Both the position numbers and the translations under genes were made by a program. Of a stretch of DNA of 64,000 nucleotides, positions 36,039-43,976 are shown piece by piece. This stretch comes from Halocynthiibacter sp. SDUM655004 (GTDB lineage: Bacteria > Pseudomonadota > Alphaproteobacteria > Rhodobacterales > Rhodobacteraceae), in the NCBI RefSeq assembly GCF_026015885.1, contig NZ_JAPDUG010000004.1, forward strand, positions 1 to 64,000, given 5' to 3'. The first letter of the stretch is position 1; each line of letters starts with the position of its first letter. A model generated the notes under the pieces. It saw only the letters and a program-made list of their open reading frames with translations, made no database searches and had not been told where the DNA came from.

Positions 36039-37445
36039 ATGACAGATAATAGCAAACAAAAATCTCGGAAAGCGAAGTCCGGCCTAGACCGCCGAGAAGT
36101 CCTTTTTAGCGGCGCAGGTGTGGCTGCTCTCGGAGCAATGGGAGGCTTTGTCTTCGGTGGCCTGAGCCCGACACGTGCAGCAGCGCAGACGAGCGAACCA
36201 TTCATTCAGCCGATCACCGAACGCACAACACCAATTTCAAAGGCGAAAGAACCGCTTCCATACGACGTGGCAAAGGAAGTACGTGCTCGTTTCAGCGTGC
36301 CCAACTGGCAATCCGCTGGGGATGACGGCGTTTATGTCAACATGCATTTCCCGTCGTTCAAGCCAACCGATATTGCGATGCCAAGCCATCCGCCACGTGA
36401 GTTGGAACGCGACATTCAACCTCAGCTGAAAGACCTGACCTTCACTCGGGAAGACGGATCGCAATCCGATACGCTTGATGGATATGTCTATGGCGAAAAT
36501 CGGACGCAGGCGCTCTTGATGGCGCATAAAGGGAAAATTGTTTACGAAGCCTATCCTGGTATGAACCCATGGGATTACCACATTTGGATGTCCGCCTCGA
36601 AGACTTGCGTCGGTACGCTTTGCATCATCCTTGAGCGCGAAGGTCTTCTCGATCTCGAAGCGCCAATTTCTGATTATGCGACCGAACTTGCCGGCACGGC
36701 TTGGGATATGGTTTCCGTTCGCAATGCATTGAACATGGCGTCTGGTCTTGATGTTGAAGAAACAACCGAAGCGTTCCTTGACCCGAACAGCTGGATCGAG
36801 AAGTTCTTCGCATCTCTGTTTGGTGGCGACGGGAATGCATGGATTGAAATTCTCCAGTCCGTGAAGCCTCTCGACGGCGAAAAGCCGGGTGATCATTTCC
36901 GCTATTCAACCTCGATCACACAGGCGCTTGTTTTGGCGCTCCAAAGTGCTTCAAACCTGAAATACGTGGATCTCTTTAATGATCGGATCTGGTCCAAAAT
37001 CGGTGTCAAAAACCAGTACATGGTTGGATTGGCATCAGACGGCACCGCAGTCGGTGGCGGTCTGAATATGACCACGCCAGAAGACATGCTGCGTTACGCG
37101 ATGATCTTCACGCCAAGCTGGAACGTCGTATCCACGGAGCGGATTATTAGCGACGATCTGTTGCGGCGCATCCAGACACTGGGCGATCCAGCAGCCTATA
37201 AAGGCAGCACCGAAGAAGGTTATCACGCACAGTGGTTCGGCGAGAGCGGCGAACGCAACTCTGCGCAGTGGGACGTTGTCTTTGCCGATGGCGCCATGTT
37301 CAAGCACGGTAACATGCACCAAGGTATCTACAGCGACCCAGCCAGAGATTTCTGTGGGATGATCTTCTCTACAACGCCAAATGATCAGCCGGACTACACG
37401 CCGGGTTACCTCCGCGCTGCAGCTAAAATGCTGGCAGGTGGCTAA
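36039..37445 (+). CDS. Tat-exported serine hydrolase, beta-lactamase class C fold
   Basis: 468 residues with a twin-arginine signal (GLDRREVLFSGAGVAALGAM) and cleavage after RAAA near residue 49. The catalytic SxxK is Ser185-Ala-Ser-Lys188 in WMSASKTCVG. A tyrosine motif lies in HFRYSTSITQAL (about 288) and a third block GLNMTTPEDMLRYA follows. This is the class C beta-lactamase/esterase EstB superfamily (6-aminohexanoate-dimer hydrolase type), acting as a peptidase or esterase more often than on beta-lactams. It follows the amidohydrolase on the same strand and may act on the same compound class. Confidence 0.85.
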   Translation: MTDNSKQKSRKAKSGLDRREVLFSGAGVAALGAMGGFVFGGLSPTRAAAQTSEPFIQPITERTTPISKAKEPLPYDVAKEVRARFSVPNWQSAGDDGVYVNMHFPSFKPTDIAMPSHPPRELERDIQPQLKDLTFTREDGSQSDTLDGYVYGENRTQALLMAHKGKIVYEAYPGMNPWDYHIWMSASKTCVGTLCIILEREGLLDLEAPISDYATELAGTAWDMVSVRNALNMASGLDVEETTEAFLDPNSWIEKFFASLFGGDGNAWIEILQSVKPLDGEKPGDHFRYSTSITQALVLALQSASNLKYVDLFNDRIWSKIGVKNQYMVGLASDGTAVGGGLNMTTPEDMLRYAMIFTPSWNVVSTERIISDDLLRRIQTLGDPAAYKGSTEEGYHAQWFGESGERNSAQWDVVFADGAMFKHGNMHQGIYSDPARDFCGMIFSTTPNDQPDYTPGYLRAAAKMLAGG

Positions 37446-37458
37446 GCACTAAAGCTTG

Positions 37459-37486
37459 GAGTGGCGGCGCATCGTCTTCGCCACTC
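37459..37486 (+). terminator. strong hairpin after serine hydrolase gene
   Basis: GAGTGGCG, a 12-nt loop, CGCCACTC, located 14 bp after the stop codon. There is no T run behind it, so it may stabilise the 3' end rather than terminate transcription. Confidence 0.45.
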
Positions 37487-37643
37487 TAACGCATCAGGTG
37501 GGTTGCTGGGCATATCAATGCGCCCCTAAGTTGCGCGTCTGAAATTAAATTCAATTGAAATTTTCTTGAGGGTGCCCATACTGGCGCACATAAAATGAAG
37601 CGTTTTAACCTCAAGACCAAGAAACAAACAAAGGATTAAAGAC

Positions 37644-38033
37644 ATGCAAGAAACCATCGGATTCTTCGATATTATCTGGTCCATATTCTGGCTGTTCCTC
37701 ATGGTGGCCTGGTTCTGGGTCATGATTGGCGTTGTCACTGACGTTTTCAGATCACGTGATTTGAACGGATTTGCAAAGGCAGCGTGGGTTGCATTTGTCA
37801 TCCTCATCCCGTGGCTTGGCGTCCTCTGCTATGTTCTTATTCGTGGCGACAAGATGAACGAACACCGCGCCCAAACACTGGCCGAAATCGAGGACTCGCA
37901 GCGCGACTATATCCGCTCTGTCGCTCAGGTTTCTGCGGCTGACGAGCTTGAAAAGCTGGGTGCGCTAAAGGAAAAAGGCGTTATTTCCGAAGAAGAATTC
38001 AACGCGCAGAAGGCAAAAATCCTATCTGCTTAG
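37644..38033 (+). CDS. membrane protein with PLDc_N and SHOCT domains
   Basis: 129 residues after an AAGGA ribosome-binding site. Two membrane helices (about 10-32 and 45-65) with the PLDc_N pattern (WFWVMIGVVTDVFRSRDLNG then WVAFVILIPWLGVLCYVLIR) are followed by a linker and a C-terminal SHOCT motif (LEKLGALKEKGVISEEEFNA). Such proteins are common and their role is unknown; SHOCT is thought to be an oligomerisation motif. The gene is well expressed by appearance, with its own terminator at 38098-38129. Confidence 0.85.
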   Translation: MQETIGFFDIIWSIFWLFLMVAWFWVMIGVVTDVFRSRDLNGFAKAAWVAFVILIPWLGVLCYVLIRGDKMNEHRAQTLAEIEDSQRDYIRSVAQVSAADELEKLGALKEKGVISEEEFNAQKAKILSA

Positions 38034-38097
38034 TAGCGAGATTGGATGCTAAGCCACGATAGCTTCATTCTATTGGTGCTTAGGACTAGTTTACTGA

Positions 38098-38129
38098 AAG
38101 GCCTTGCTTCCGAGCGGGGCCTTTTTTTA
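38098..38129. terminator. intrinsic terminator between convergent genes
   Basis: AAAGGCC, loop, GGCCTTTTTTT. The GGCC stem and T run serve the plus-strand gene ending at 38033; the A run on the other side lets it serve the minus-strand AI-2E gene as well. Confidence 0.75.
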
Positions 38130-38136
38130 ATGAGTC

Positions 38137-39192
38137 TTAATGGTGCTCATCAATTTCGCCATCGCGAGAGAGCAAGATCGCAAGCCATCGCAAATTCGGA
38201 ACTTCGGACGCGATAACCATCACGATGACTGTCAAAGGGACGGCAAGGAACGCCCCCAGTCCGCCCCATAACAGCGACCAGAAAACCAGCGAAACTGTGA
38301 TGACGAAGGTACTCATATTCAAAGATCTACCCTGCATCATGGGTGTGAGAACGTTGCTGATTAATTGATCGGCGCCACCATAGATGACGATGACAGCAGC
38401 CAAAGGCCACAAGCTGTCGAACTGCACAAGGGCGACAAGCGAAGGGAGCAAGATGCCGATGAAAGCGCCAATATTTGGAATAAACCCGACGACGAAAATA
38501 TTGATCGCGAGGAACGCAGCGAAGTCGAGACCGATGGCGCGGAATACAACGTATGCAACTGCGCCACTTAATAGGCTCGTCGTGGCATTGACCCACATGT
38601 AGTCTTTAATTCCATCCGCTGCCCGCCGAAGGATCACGGCAAGGTCCGCTCCTTCGGGATCGGACGAAGACAGCAGGGCGATTTTCTTTGTCCAGTTTGT
38701 TCGCTCTGCGATAAGAAACACGAAATATAGTGTCAGCAAGGCGACTTGGGCGACACTTCCCAAAAGGCCATTTGCGAGGAACATGACCAATGTTCCCACT
38801 TGCAGTTTGTCGGCTGCTTGCTCAATCGCTTCCACACCACGAACGCCAATAATGGCCTCGAGACTCACGAGAAGTTCGCCAAGACGCACCTGAAACTTTG
38901 GGAACGAGTCGATGATTTCTTCGGCAGCCGCGGATGAGACCAAAGCGAATAACCAAATCGCGATGATAAATATCACCGCCGCAAGAAACCGTGCTTTCCA
39001 ACCTGAAACGGATTTCCCAAAGATCGAAACCTTTGCAAGTCTGTCCGTAAAGGCAGTTGCAAGAACAAAAATAAGAAACGCGACCGCTAGAAGCTTCAGC
39101 AGGTCGCGACCGAACCACAGCAAAGCAATAATGAACGGGACCCCGACTATGATCTTGAACCAATCAGGTGCAACGGCCTGCTGTGATTTCAT
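38137..39192 (-). CDS. AI-2E family transporter
   Basis: 351 residues from ATG 39192. About eight membrane helices with the AI-2E/PerM layout: two N-terminal helices, a long amphipathic region (IIDSFPKFQVRLGELLVSLE), then GFIPNIGAFIGILLPSLVAL and QLISNVLTPMMQGRSLNMST, ending WGGLGAFLAVPLTVIVMVI. The family includes TqsA and a range of small-solute exporters, so the substrate is open. The frame extending to 39279 is not supported by a ribosome-binding site. Confidence 0.9.
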   Translation of the reverse strand: MKSQQAVAPDWFKIIVGVPFIIALLWFGRDLLKLLAVAFLIFVLATAFTDRLAKVSIFGKSVSGWKARFLAAVIFIIAIWLFALVSSAAAEEIIDSFPKFQVRLGELLVSLEAIIGVRGVEAIEQAADKLQVGTLVMFLANGLLGSVAQVALLTLYFVFLIAERTNWTKKIALLSSSDPEGADLAVILRRAADGIKDYMWVNATTSLLSGAVAYVVFRAIGLDFAAFLAINIFVVGFIPNIGAFIGILLPSLVALVQFDSLWPLAAVIVIYGGADQLISNVLTPMMQGRSLNMSTFVITVSLVFWSLLWGGLGAFLAVPLTVIVMVIASEVPNLRWLAILLSRDGEIDEHH

Positions 39193-39443
39193 TTTTCTTA
39201 TCCCAGTGATTTCGGCGCGCGCATTTCCGCAAAGTTGAAACAACATTAGAAAACGAAATCTCAGCGCGCAAGCACCCACTGCTTTGGTTATGGCGCGCCG
39301 ATTTCGCGGAGCCTCGTATATCGGCCGTTCAACGAAAATGCCTACTTCTAAAGGTCGTTTTTAGTTGAATGGAGACGGCGTATCTCGCAAACTTCAATTA
39401 TTTAATGCGTCTCAATCTACTAAGTGATCAAGGAGATTAAGTT

Positions 39444-41282
39444 ATGCGTATAGTTCATAGATTTATGACTCTGACGAGTTTCGCACTTTCAGCAGGAGCA
39501 GTCAGCGCTCAGGATATTGCCGACAGTATTTATATGGGCGGCCCCATTCTTACGATTAACGATGAACAGCCGAACGCCGAGGCTGTTGCCGTAAAAGATG
39601 GCCGCGTGCTTGCAGTGGGCTCGCTTGCTGACCTGATGGAGCATCAGGGGGACTCTACGGAAGTCTTTGATCTTGAGGGGCGCGCCATGCTTCCAGGATT
39701 TGTCGATAGCCATGGCCATGTGGTGTTTGGAGGACTTCAGGCGCTTTCCGCAAACCTGCTCGCACCGCCCGATGGCGAGGTTACAGATATTGCAAGCCTG
39801 CAGCAGACACTGCGCGACTGGGTTGAAGAAAACAGTGAGGTTGTGGAAAAGGCCGGCGTTATCATCGGGTTCGGTTACGACAACGCACAGCTTGCGGAGG
39901 TGCGGCACCCGACTAGAGAAGATCTAGACGCGGTCTCTGAGGACCTGCCGATTATTATTGTTCACCAATCCGGCCACATTGGCGTGGCCAACTCCAAGGC
40001 GCTCGAAATCGTTGGATTTGACGCATCGTCGCCAGATCCGGCAGGGGGTGTGATTCAGCGCGCAAGCGACGGTTCCCCGAATGGTGTCCTTGAGGAGTAT
40101 GCGTTCTTTGGCGCTTTGGTGCCGATCCTTGCCCAGCTCGGTCCGGAAGCATTTGCTGAATTTGCCGTTGCTGGTGCTGAGCTCTGGGCGAGCTTTGGCT
40201 ATACAACCGGTCAGGATGGCCGATCTTCCGGTGAGGCCGTGGAAACATTGAAAGCTATGGCAAAAGAAGGACGTATTCCGATCGACGTTGTGGCATTTCC
40301 TGACGTTCTAGAAGCGCAGGATTATATCGGCGCGAATGTTTCGCAAGACTATGAGGATGGCATTCGAGTAGGTGGCTGTAAGCTCACCATCGACGGCTCA
40401 CCACAAGGCTTCACCGCGCTGCGTGATCGCCCATATTATAATCCAGTAGGCGACTATCCAGCAGGTTATAAAGGTTATGCTGCGGTCACCATGGAACAGG
40501 TTCAGGACGCCGTGGACTGGTGTTTCGAAAATGGCATCCAAATTCTGACTCATTCCAATGGTGAAGGCGCATCAGACATGCTGATCGCCGCTATTGGTTC
40601 TGCACAGGAGAAATATGGCGATCCGGGCAATCGGCCTGTCATGGTTCACGGACAATTCATGCGCGAAGACCAAGTAGACGCTTACAAGCGGTTGGGTGTT
40701 TTCTTGTCTGTCTTCCCAATGCACACCTTCTATTGGGGGGATTGGCACCGCGACCACACGGTGGGCCCAGTTAATGCCGATAACATTTCTCCGACAGGTT
40801 GGATTGTTGAGCGCGGCATGATGTTTGGTTCACACCACGATGCCCCCGTTGCTTTTCCGGATAGCATGAGAATTCTCGACGCAACCGTAACCAGACGGAC
40901 GCGTTCGGGTGACATCCTTGGACCACAGCAAAGAGTTGATGTCATGACAGCACTCAAAGCGCTAACCATCTGGCCTGCTTGGCAGCATTTCGAAGAAGAT
41001 GACAAAGGCTCAATTGAAGTCGGAAAGATTGCTGATTTCGTTTTGCTTTCGGATGATCCAACAGCCGTTGATCCGGAAACCTTGGACGAACTGCAGGTAA
41101 TGGTCACAATCAAAGACAACGAAGTGATTTACGAAGCAGACGACTCGATCAAGAAAGGCGAGATGCGATCATCGCCGTTCATGAGTGATCCGGTGACTGC
41201 ACACCGTTTTCTTCACGCGATGTATCAGGCAACCGGCGTAGAAAAACCATGGCTTCAAGGCCTCACCGCTCGCTTTCGATAA
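39444..41282 (+). CDS. Sec-exported amidohydrolase, YtcJ-like
   Basis: 612 residues after an AAGGAG ribosome-binding site, with a Sec signal peptide (cleavage after VSA near residue 22). Metal-binding residues are HGH in FVDSHGHVVFGG, His in ILTHSNGEGASD, His in VMVHGQFMREDQV and Asp in FGSHHDAPVAFP. The C-terminus has TIWPAWQHFEEDDKGSIEVG, IADFVLLSDDPT. It is a paralogue of the Tat-exported enzyme at 33716-35617 but uses a different export route, so the two probably differ in whether they fold or load metal before export. Confidence 0.9.
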   Translation: MRIVHRFMTLTSFALSAGAVSAQDIADSIYMGGPILTINDEQPNAEAVAVKDGRVLAVGSLADLMEHQGDSTEVFDLEGRAMLPGFVDSHGHVVFGGLQALSANLLAPPDGEVTDIASLQQTLRDWVEENSEVVEKAGVIIGFGYDNAQLAEVRHPTREDLDAVSEDLPIIIVHQSGHIGVANSKALEIVGFDASSPDPAGGVIQRASDGSPNGVLEEYAFFGALVPILAQLGPEAFAEFAVAGAELWASFGYTTGQDGRSSGEAVETLKAMAKEGRIPIDVVAFPDVLEAQDYIGANVSQDYEDGIRVGGCKLTIDGSPQGFTALRDRPYYNPVGDYPAGYKGYAAVTMEQVQDAVDWCFENGIQILTHSNGEGASDMLIAAIGSAQEKYGDPGNRPVMVHGQFMREDQVDAYKRLGVFLSVFPMHTFYWGDWHRDHTVGPVNADNISPTGWIVERGMMFGSHHDAPVAFPDSMRILDATVTRRTRSGDILGPQQRVDVMTALKALTIWPAWQHFEEDDKGSIEVGKIADFVLLSDDPTAVDPETLDELQVMVTIKDNEVIYEADDSIKKGEMRSSPFMSDPVTAHRFLHAMYQATGVEKPWLQGLTARFR

Positions 41283-41341
41283 GTCTGGCGGGCGCTTTGA
41301 GCTCTGATTGGTAAAATGCCTTTGTGGCCAAAACTGTGAGG

Positions 41342-41368
41342 AAGGCCGGACAAACGTCCGGCCTTTCG
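41342..41368. terminator. bidirectional intrinsic terminator
   Basis: AAGGCCGGAC-AAAC-GTCCGGCCTT, a perfect 10-bp stem with a 4-nt loop between the convergent genes ending at 41282 and 41371, followed by TCGCTT. Confidence 0.8.
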
Positions 41369-41370
41369 CT

Positions 41371-42252
41371 TCATTTGATGCTGTATTGAACAAGTAGCGA
41401 GTGCACTCCGTCATCGTTTAGTATGAACAAAGACGTGCCGTCCGGAGAGAGGGCTACGCCCTCGGCGTTATCAAGATGATGAGTGCGGTCACCGTCGCGC
41501 CAAGTTAGCTCGTTTGAAATGACTTCCTTGCTGTCATTCGCCAAAAAATGAACCGATTTTCCTGTGTCGCTTACAATCCACAAGCCGTTTCTTCGGCTGT
41601 CAAATGCAAGGCCGGATACATCCTCTTTATGCGGTAGAACTTTGCTTAAATCGCGAGTTTTGACGACGCGGTCAAGCTCGGGCGTCATCTCGATTAACAG
41701 ACTTGGCTTGTCCTCTTTGATAAGAAAAACCGAGCTGGTTTCTGGGTCAACTGTAATGCCTTCTAGCCCGTTGTCCGTATCTCGGAGGTGTTTGGCTATG
41801 CTCTTGAAGACAGGTAAATCGCCAATATCTATGGTCGCTGCATCGTGTGGATGTGAAATAGAAAACGCGACGACGGAAGCCGTACGTTCCGAAACAACCA
41901 GTAGCTTTTCAGAACCCGCTGCAACGGCAACACCTTCCAAATCCTTCACCTGAGGTCCGAGGTTATGGAAAGCAGAGAGGTCGCCGCTTGCAATGTCCAA
42001 ACGAAAGACGGTCGGCGTGTTGTCTGAAACAATCCAAAACGCGCCGCCGTCGGGATCAAGGGCCAATCCCGATGGCTCTGTCAGGTCAATTTCTGGTTGG
42101 TACAACTTCAGGTGGGAGACATATTCAAGCTCAAGCTCAAGCTCAAGCTCAAGCGCGGCTACGGGCGACGCTGCAAGTCCAGAAGCCAAAGCTAAAGCCA
42201 GAACGCGCTTAGGCAATATACCAACCTTTCGCGCCGTGCCCTTCGTTTTCAA
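41371..42252 (-). CDS. SdiA-regulated/phytase-like beta-propeller, exported
   Basis: 293 residues (269 if translation starts at TTG inside the upstream stop region). Signal peptide LALALASGLAASPVAA, then ten residues of alternating Leu-Glu encoded by a hexanucleotide repeat, then a propeller: SGLALDPDGGAFWIVSD, DLEGVAVAAGSEKLLVVSE, GLEGITVDPETSSVFLIKED, AEGVALSPDGTSLFIL. This is the SdiA-regulated family, related to esterase-like phytases. The 5' end overlaps the upstream membrane gene by 44 bp or abuts it. Last gene of the five-gene exported phosphoryl cassette. Confidence 0.75.
   Translation of the reverse strand: MKTKGTARKVGILPKRVLALALASGLAASPVAALELELELELEYVSHLKLYQPEIDLTEPSGLALDPDGGAFWIVSDNTPTVFRLDIASGDLSAFHNLGPQVKDLEGVAVAAGSEKLLVVSERTASVVAFSISHPHDAATIDIGDLPVFKSIAKHLRDTDNGLEGITVDPETSSVFLIKEDKPSLLIEMTPELDRVVKTRDLSKVLPHKEDVSGLAFDSRRNGLWIVSDTGKSVHFLANDSKEVISNELTWRDGDRTHHLDNAEGVALSPDGTSLFILNDDGVHSLLVQYSIK
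42125..42154. repeat. hexanucleotide tandem repeat, 5 copies
   Basis: (TCAAGC)5 on the plus strand, coding for alternating Leu and Glu on the minus strand immediately after the signal peptide of the propeller protein. Six-base units change length without shifting frame. Confidence 0.9.
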
Positions 42253-42973
42253 GCTCGTCGAGCGCCGAGGTGATTTGTTCTATCGCTTCGGCGTCGGCAT
42301 GAGAGAGTACGAATTGTATTACCGGCTTAAAGTCAGCTTTGCTTGTCGAGATGATCCGAAACCCTTTTCTGGAGAGGGCGGTTCGAACAGGAGTAATGGC
42401 CGCTCGCAACGCTTCATCATCCGCAAACTTCAACTCAATAGTCGTCGTTTTGCGAAAGGAAGCGAAGTAGAGGGTCAGAACGCTCGCAACCGTTGCAACA
42501 AGCGCCATGACGGGCAAGTTAAGGCCAACTGTGAGCCCAACCAGCGTGACCATGATCACAAGCGTTCCATCAATAAGCGTGTTTGATGACATCCGAAATC
42601 GGAAGAGGCTGCCGAGGCCAAAAATAACAAACCCGATTAGGAAGCCATGATGCACAACGAGAAAGCCAACAAGCATCCCGATTAATCCAAAGAGGTACAG
42701 ACTAGCCTGCACCCGCCACCCATGCGCTTCGTCGCGCATTGAGTTTGTGCGTGGATGAAACGCAAACGCAGATACAAGTATCAGAGTTTCGACCACTGCT
42801 AAAAAGAACTCAGAAATCTCTGCGGTATTCGAAATTTGGCGCCAACCAATATTTCGGATTGTCACCTCAGTTGGGAGAACCACTGTTCCGTCTGCTGCCT
42901 GTGCGATCGCCAGAGTCGGGAAAGTAATACAAAAGATGATCGCGCTGGCTAGGGAGAATGTACGTGTAATCAT
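42209..42973 (-). CDS. membrane protein, MgtC/DUF4956-like
   Basis: 254 residues. A signal-like helix (7-25) and a short periplasmic stretch precede four helices (about 55-72, 88-105, 108-125, 135-165) with GFVIFGLGSLFRFR as the most characteristic block. The C-terminal 85 residues are a soluble alpha/beta domain (TIELKFADDEALRAAITPVR...). Helix layout plus ACT-like tail recall MgtC and DUF4956 proteins, but the match is partial. It lies 25 bp after the phosphoesterase gene and overlaps the propeller gene. Confidence 0.5.
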   Translation of the reverse strand: MITRTFSLASAIIFCITFPTLAIAQAADGTVVLPTEVTIRNIGWRQISNTAEISEFFLAVVETLILVSAFAFHPRTNSMRDEAHGWRVQASLYLFGLIGMLVGFLVVHHGFLIGFVIFGLGSLFRFRMSSNTLIDGTLVIMVTLVGLTVGLNLPVMALVATVASVLTLYFASFRKTTTIELKFADDEALRAAITPVRTALSRKGFRIISTSKADFKPVIQFVLSHADAEAIEQITSALDELENEGHGAKGWYIA

Positions 42974-42998
42974 TATGCGTGCGGCCTGTATTCTTTGT

Positions 42999-43976
42999 TC
43001 ATTTTTTCATCATTACGTCACCAGAAGGGACGGTATCAATTCGTCTGATAATGCGGTCGGGTGTGTTCAGGCGCTCTGGCAAAGTGCGCGTATCTATCAC
43101 AGTTGTGAAATCGGGCCCCTTGAGCGCGGAAACATGGATTGTCCCGTCGTTTTCGATTTCAAGAACTGTGAAGCTTTTCGGGCCAGGTTGATTTGTTCCG
43201 ATTAATCTTCGCGATCCTCCTCCCAGTTCCGCCTGTGAAACCACAGAGAAGGCATCGATTTGACCAGGATAATAGGCGTGATGATGGCCGGAAAGATAAA
43301 GATCGACGCCAATACCGTCGAGCAATTGCTCTAGCTCCGGATCTCCTATGATCTCCGGCAAGCGCTCAATCGTAAACGGCCAGAGAGGCAGGTGACTAAA
43401 AACGATCCGCGCTGGGCCAGCGCCATCGAAAACCGTGCTGAGCGCAGACATTTGAGCGCGGTCCAATTCACCAATTGTTGTTGCGTCAATCGAGACGATC
43501 CGCGCGGCTCCGATATCGAATGCATAGAAGAATGGGTAAGTGCCTGTTGCCGTGAAATTCAATTTCGGCATTTTCGATTTCCACTCGTCAGCATAGATGC
43601 GCCGCTCGGCTTCAAAACCTGAATAAGCTGATCCGTCGTGGTTCCCCGGAGTGACCGCAAGCGGAATACCCGCGCGTTCAAGCGGCTCCGTTACAACGTC
43701 ATGAAAGGCGCGCCACATGGCCCGAACCTGATTTTCCGAGAGCGCAGGCCGCCTTTGCCCTGCCACCATATCGCCGGTTGATAAAACAAGATCAGGATTC
43801 AGCGCGATAATCGCATCAATAGCTTTGTGAACATTGCTTGAATATTTGGTTGAGCCATAGGAGCCGTTCAGGTCCGAGATAACAACGATCCGGATGCTCT
43901 CGGCGCTTACCTGAACTGTGGCAAACGCCCAGAAAAGGATGCCTATGAGAAACTTAAAGCGCACCACAATCCACAA
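42999..43976 (-). CDS. exported calcineurin-type phosphoesterase
   Basis: 325 residues with a signal peptide (cleavage after VSA near 25). Metallophosphoesterase motifs in order: VVISDLNGS (Asp35; the usual second His of D-x-H is Asn37), LSTGDMV (Asp69), TPGNHDGS (Asn112, His113), VFSHLPLW (His195) and LSGHHHAYY (His231, His233). All other metal ligands are present, so it is probably active, perhaps with altered metal use. The start overlaps the upstream gene by 23 bp, so the two are co-translated. Related enzymes cleave phosphomonoesters, diesters or nucleotides in the periplasm. Confidence 0.85.
   Translation of the reverse strand: MWIVVRFKFLIGILFWAFATVQVSAESIRIVVISDLNGSYGSTKYSSNVHKAIDAIIALNPDLVLSTGDMVAGQRRPALSENQVRAMWRAFHDVVTEPLERAGIPLAVTPGNHDGSAYSGFEAERRIYADEWKSKMPKLNFTATGTYPFFYAFDIGAARIVSIDATTIGELDRAQMSALSTVFDGAGPARIVFSHLPLWPFTIERLPEIIGDPELEQLLDGIGVDLYLSGHHHAYYPGQIDAFSVVSQAELGGGSRRLIGTNQPGPKSFTVLEIENDGTIHVSALKGPDFTTVIDTRTLPERLNTPDRIIRRIDTVPSGDVMMKK

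Noticed and set aside
42125-42154. Short tandem repeat as CRISPR or phase-variable switch
   Set aside because: Units of six bases without spacers, in frame inside a gene; it cannot shift the frame.
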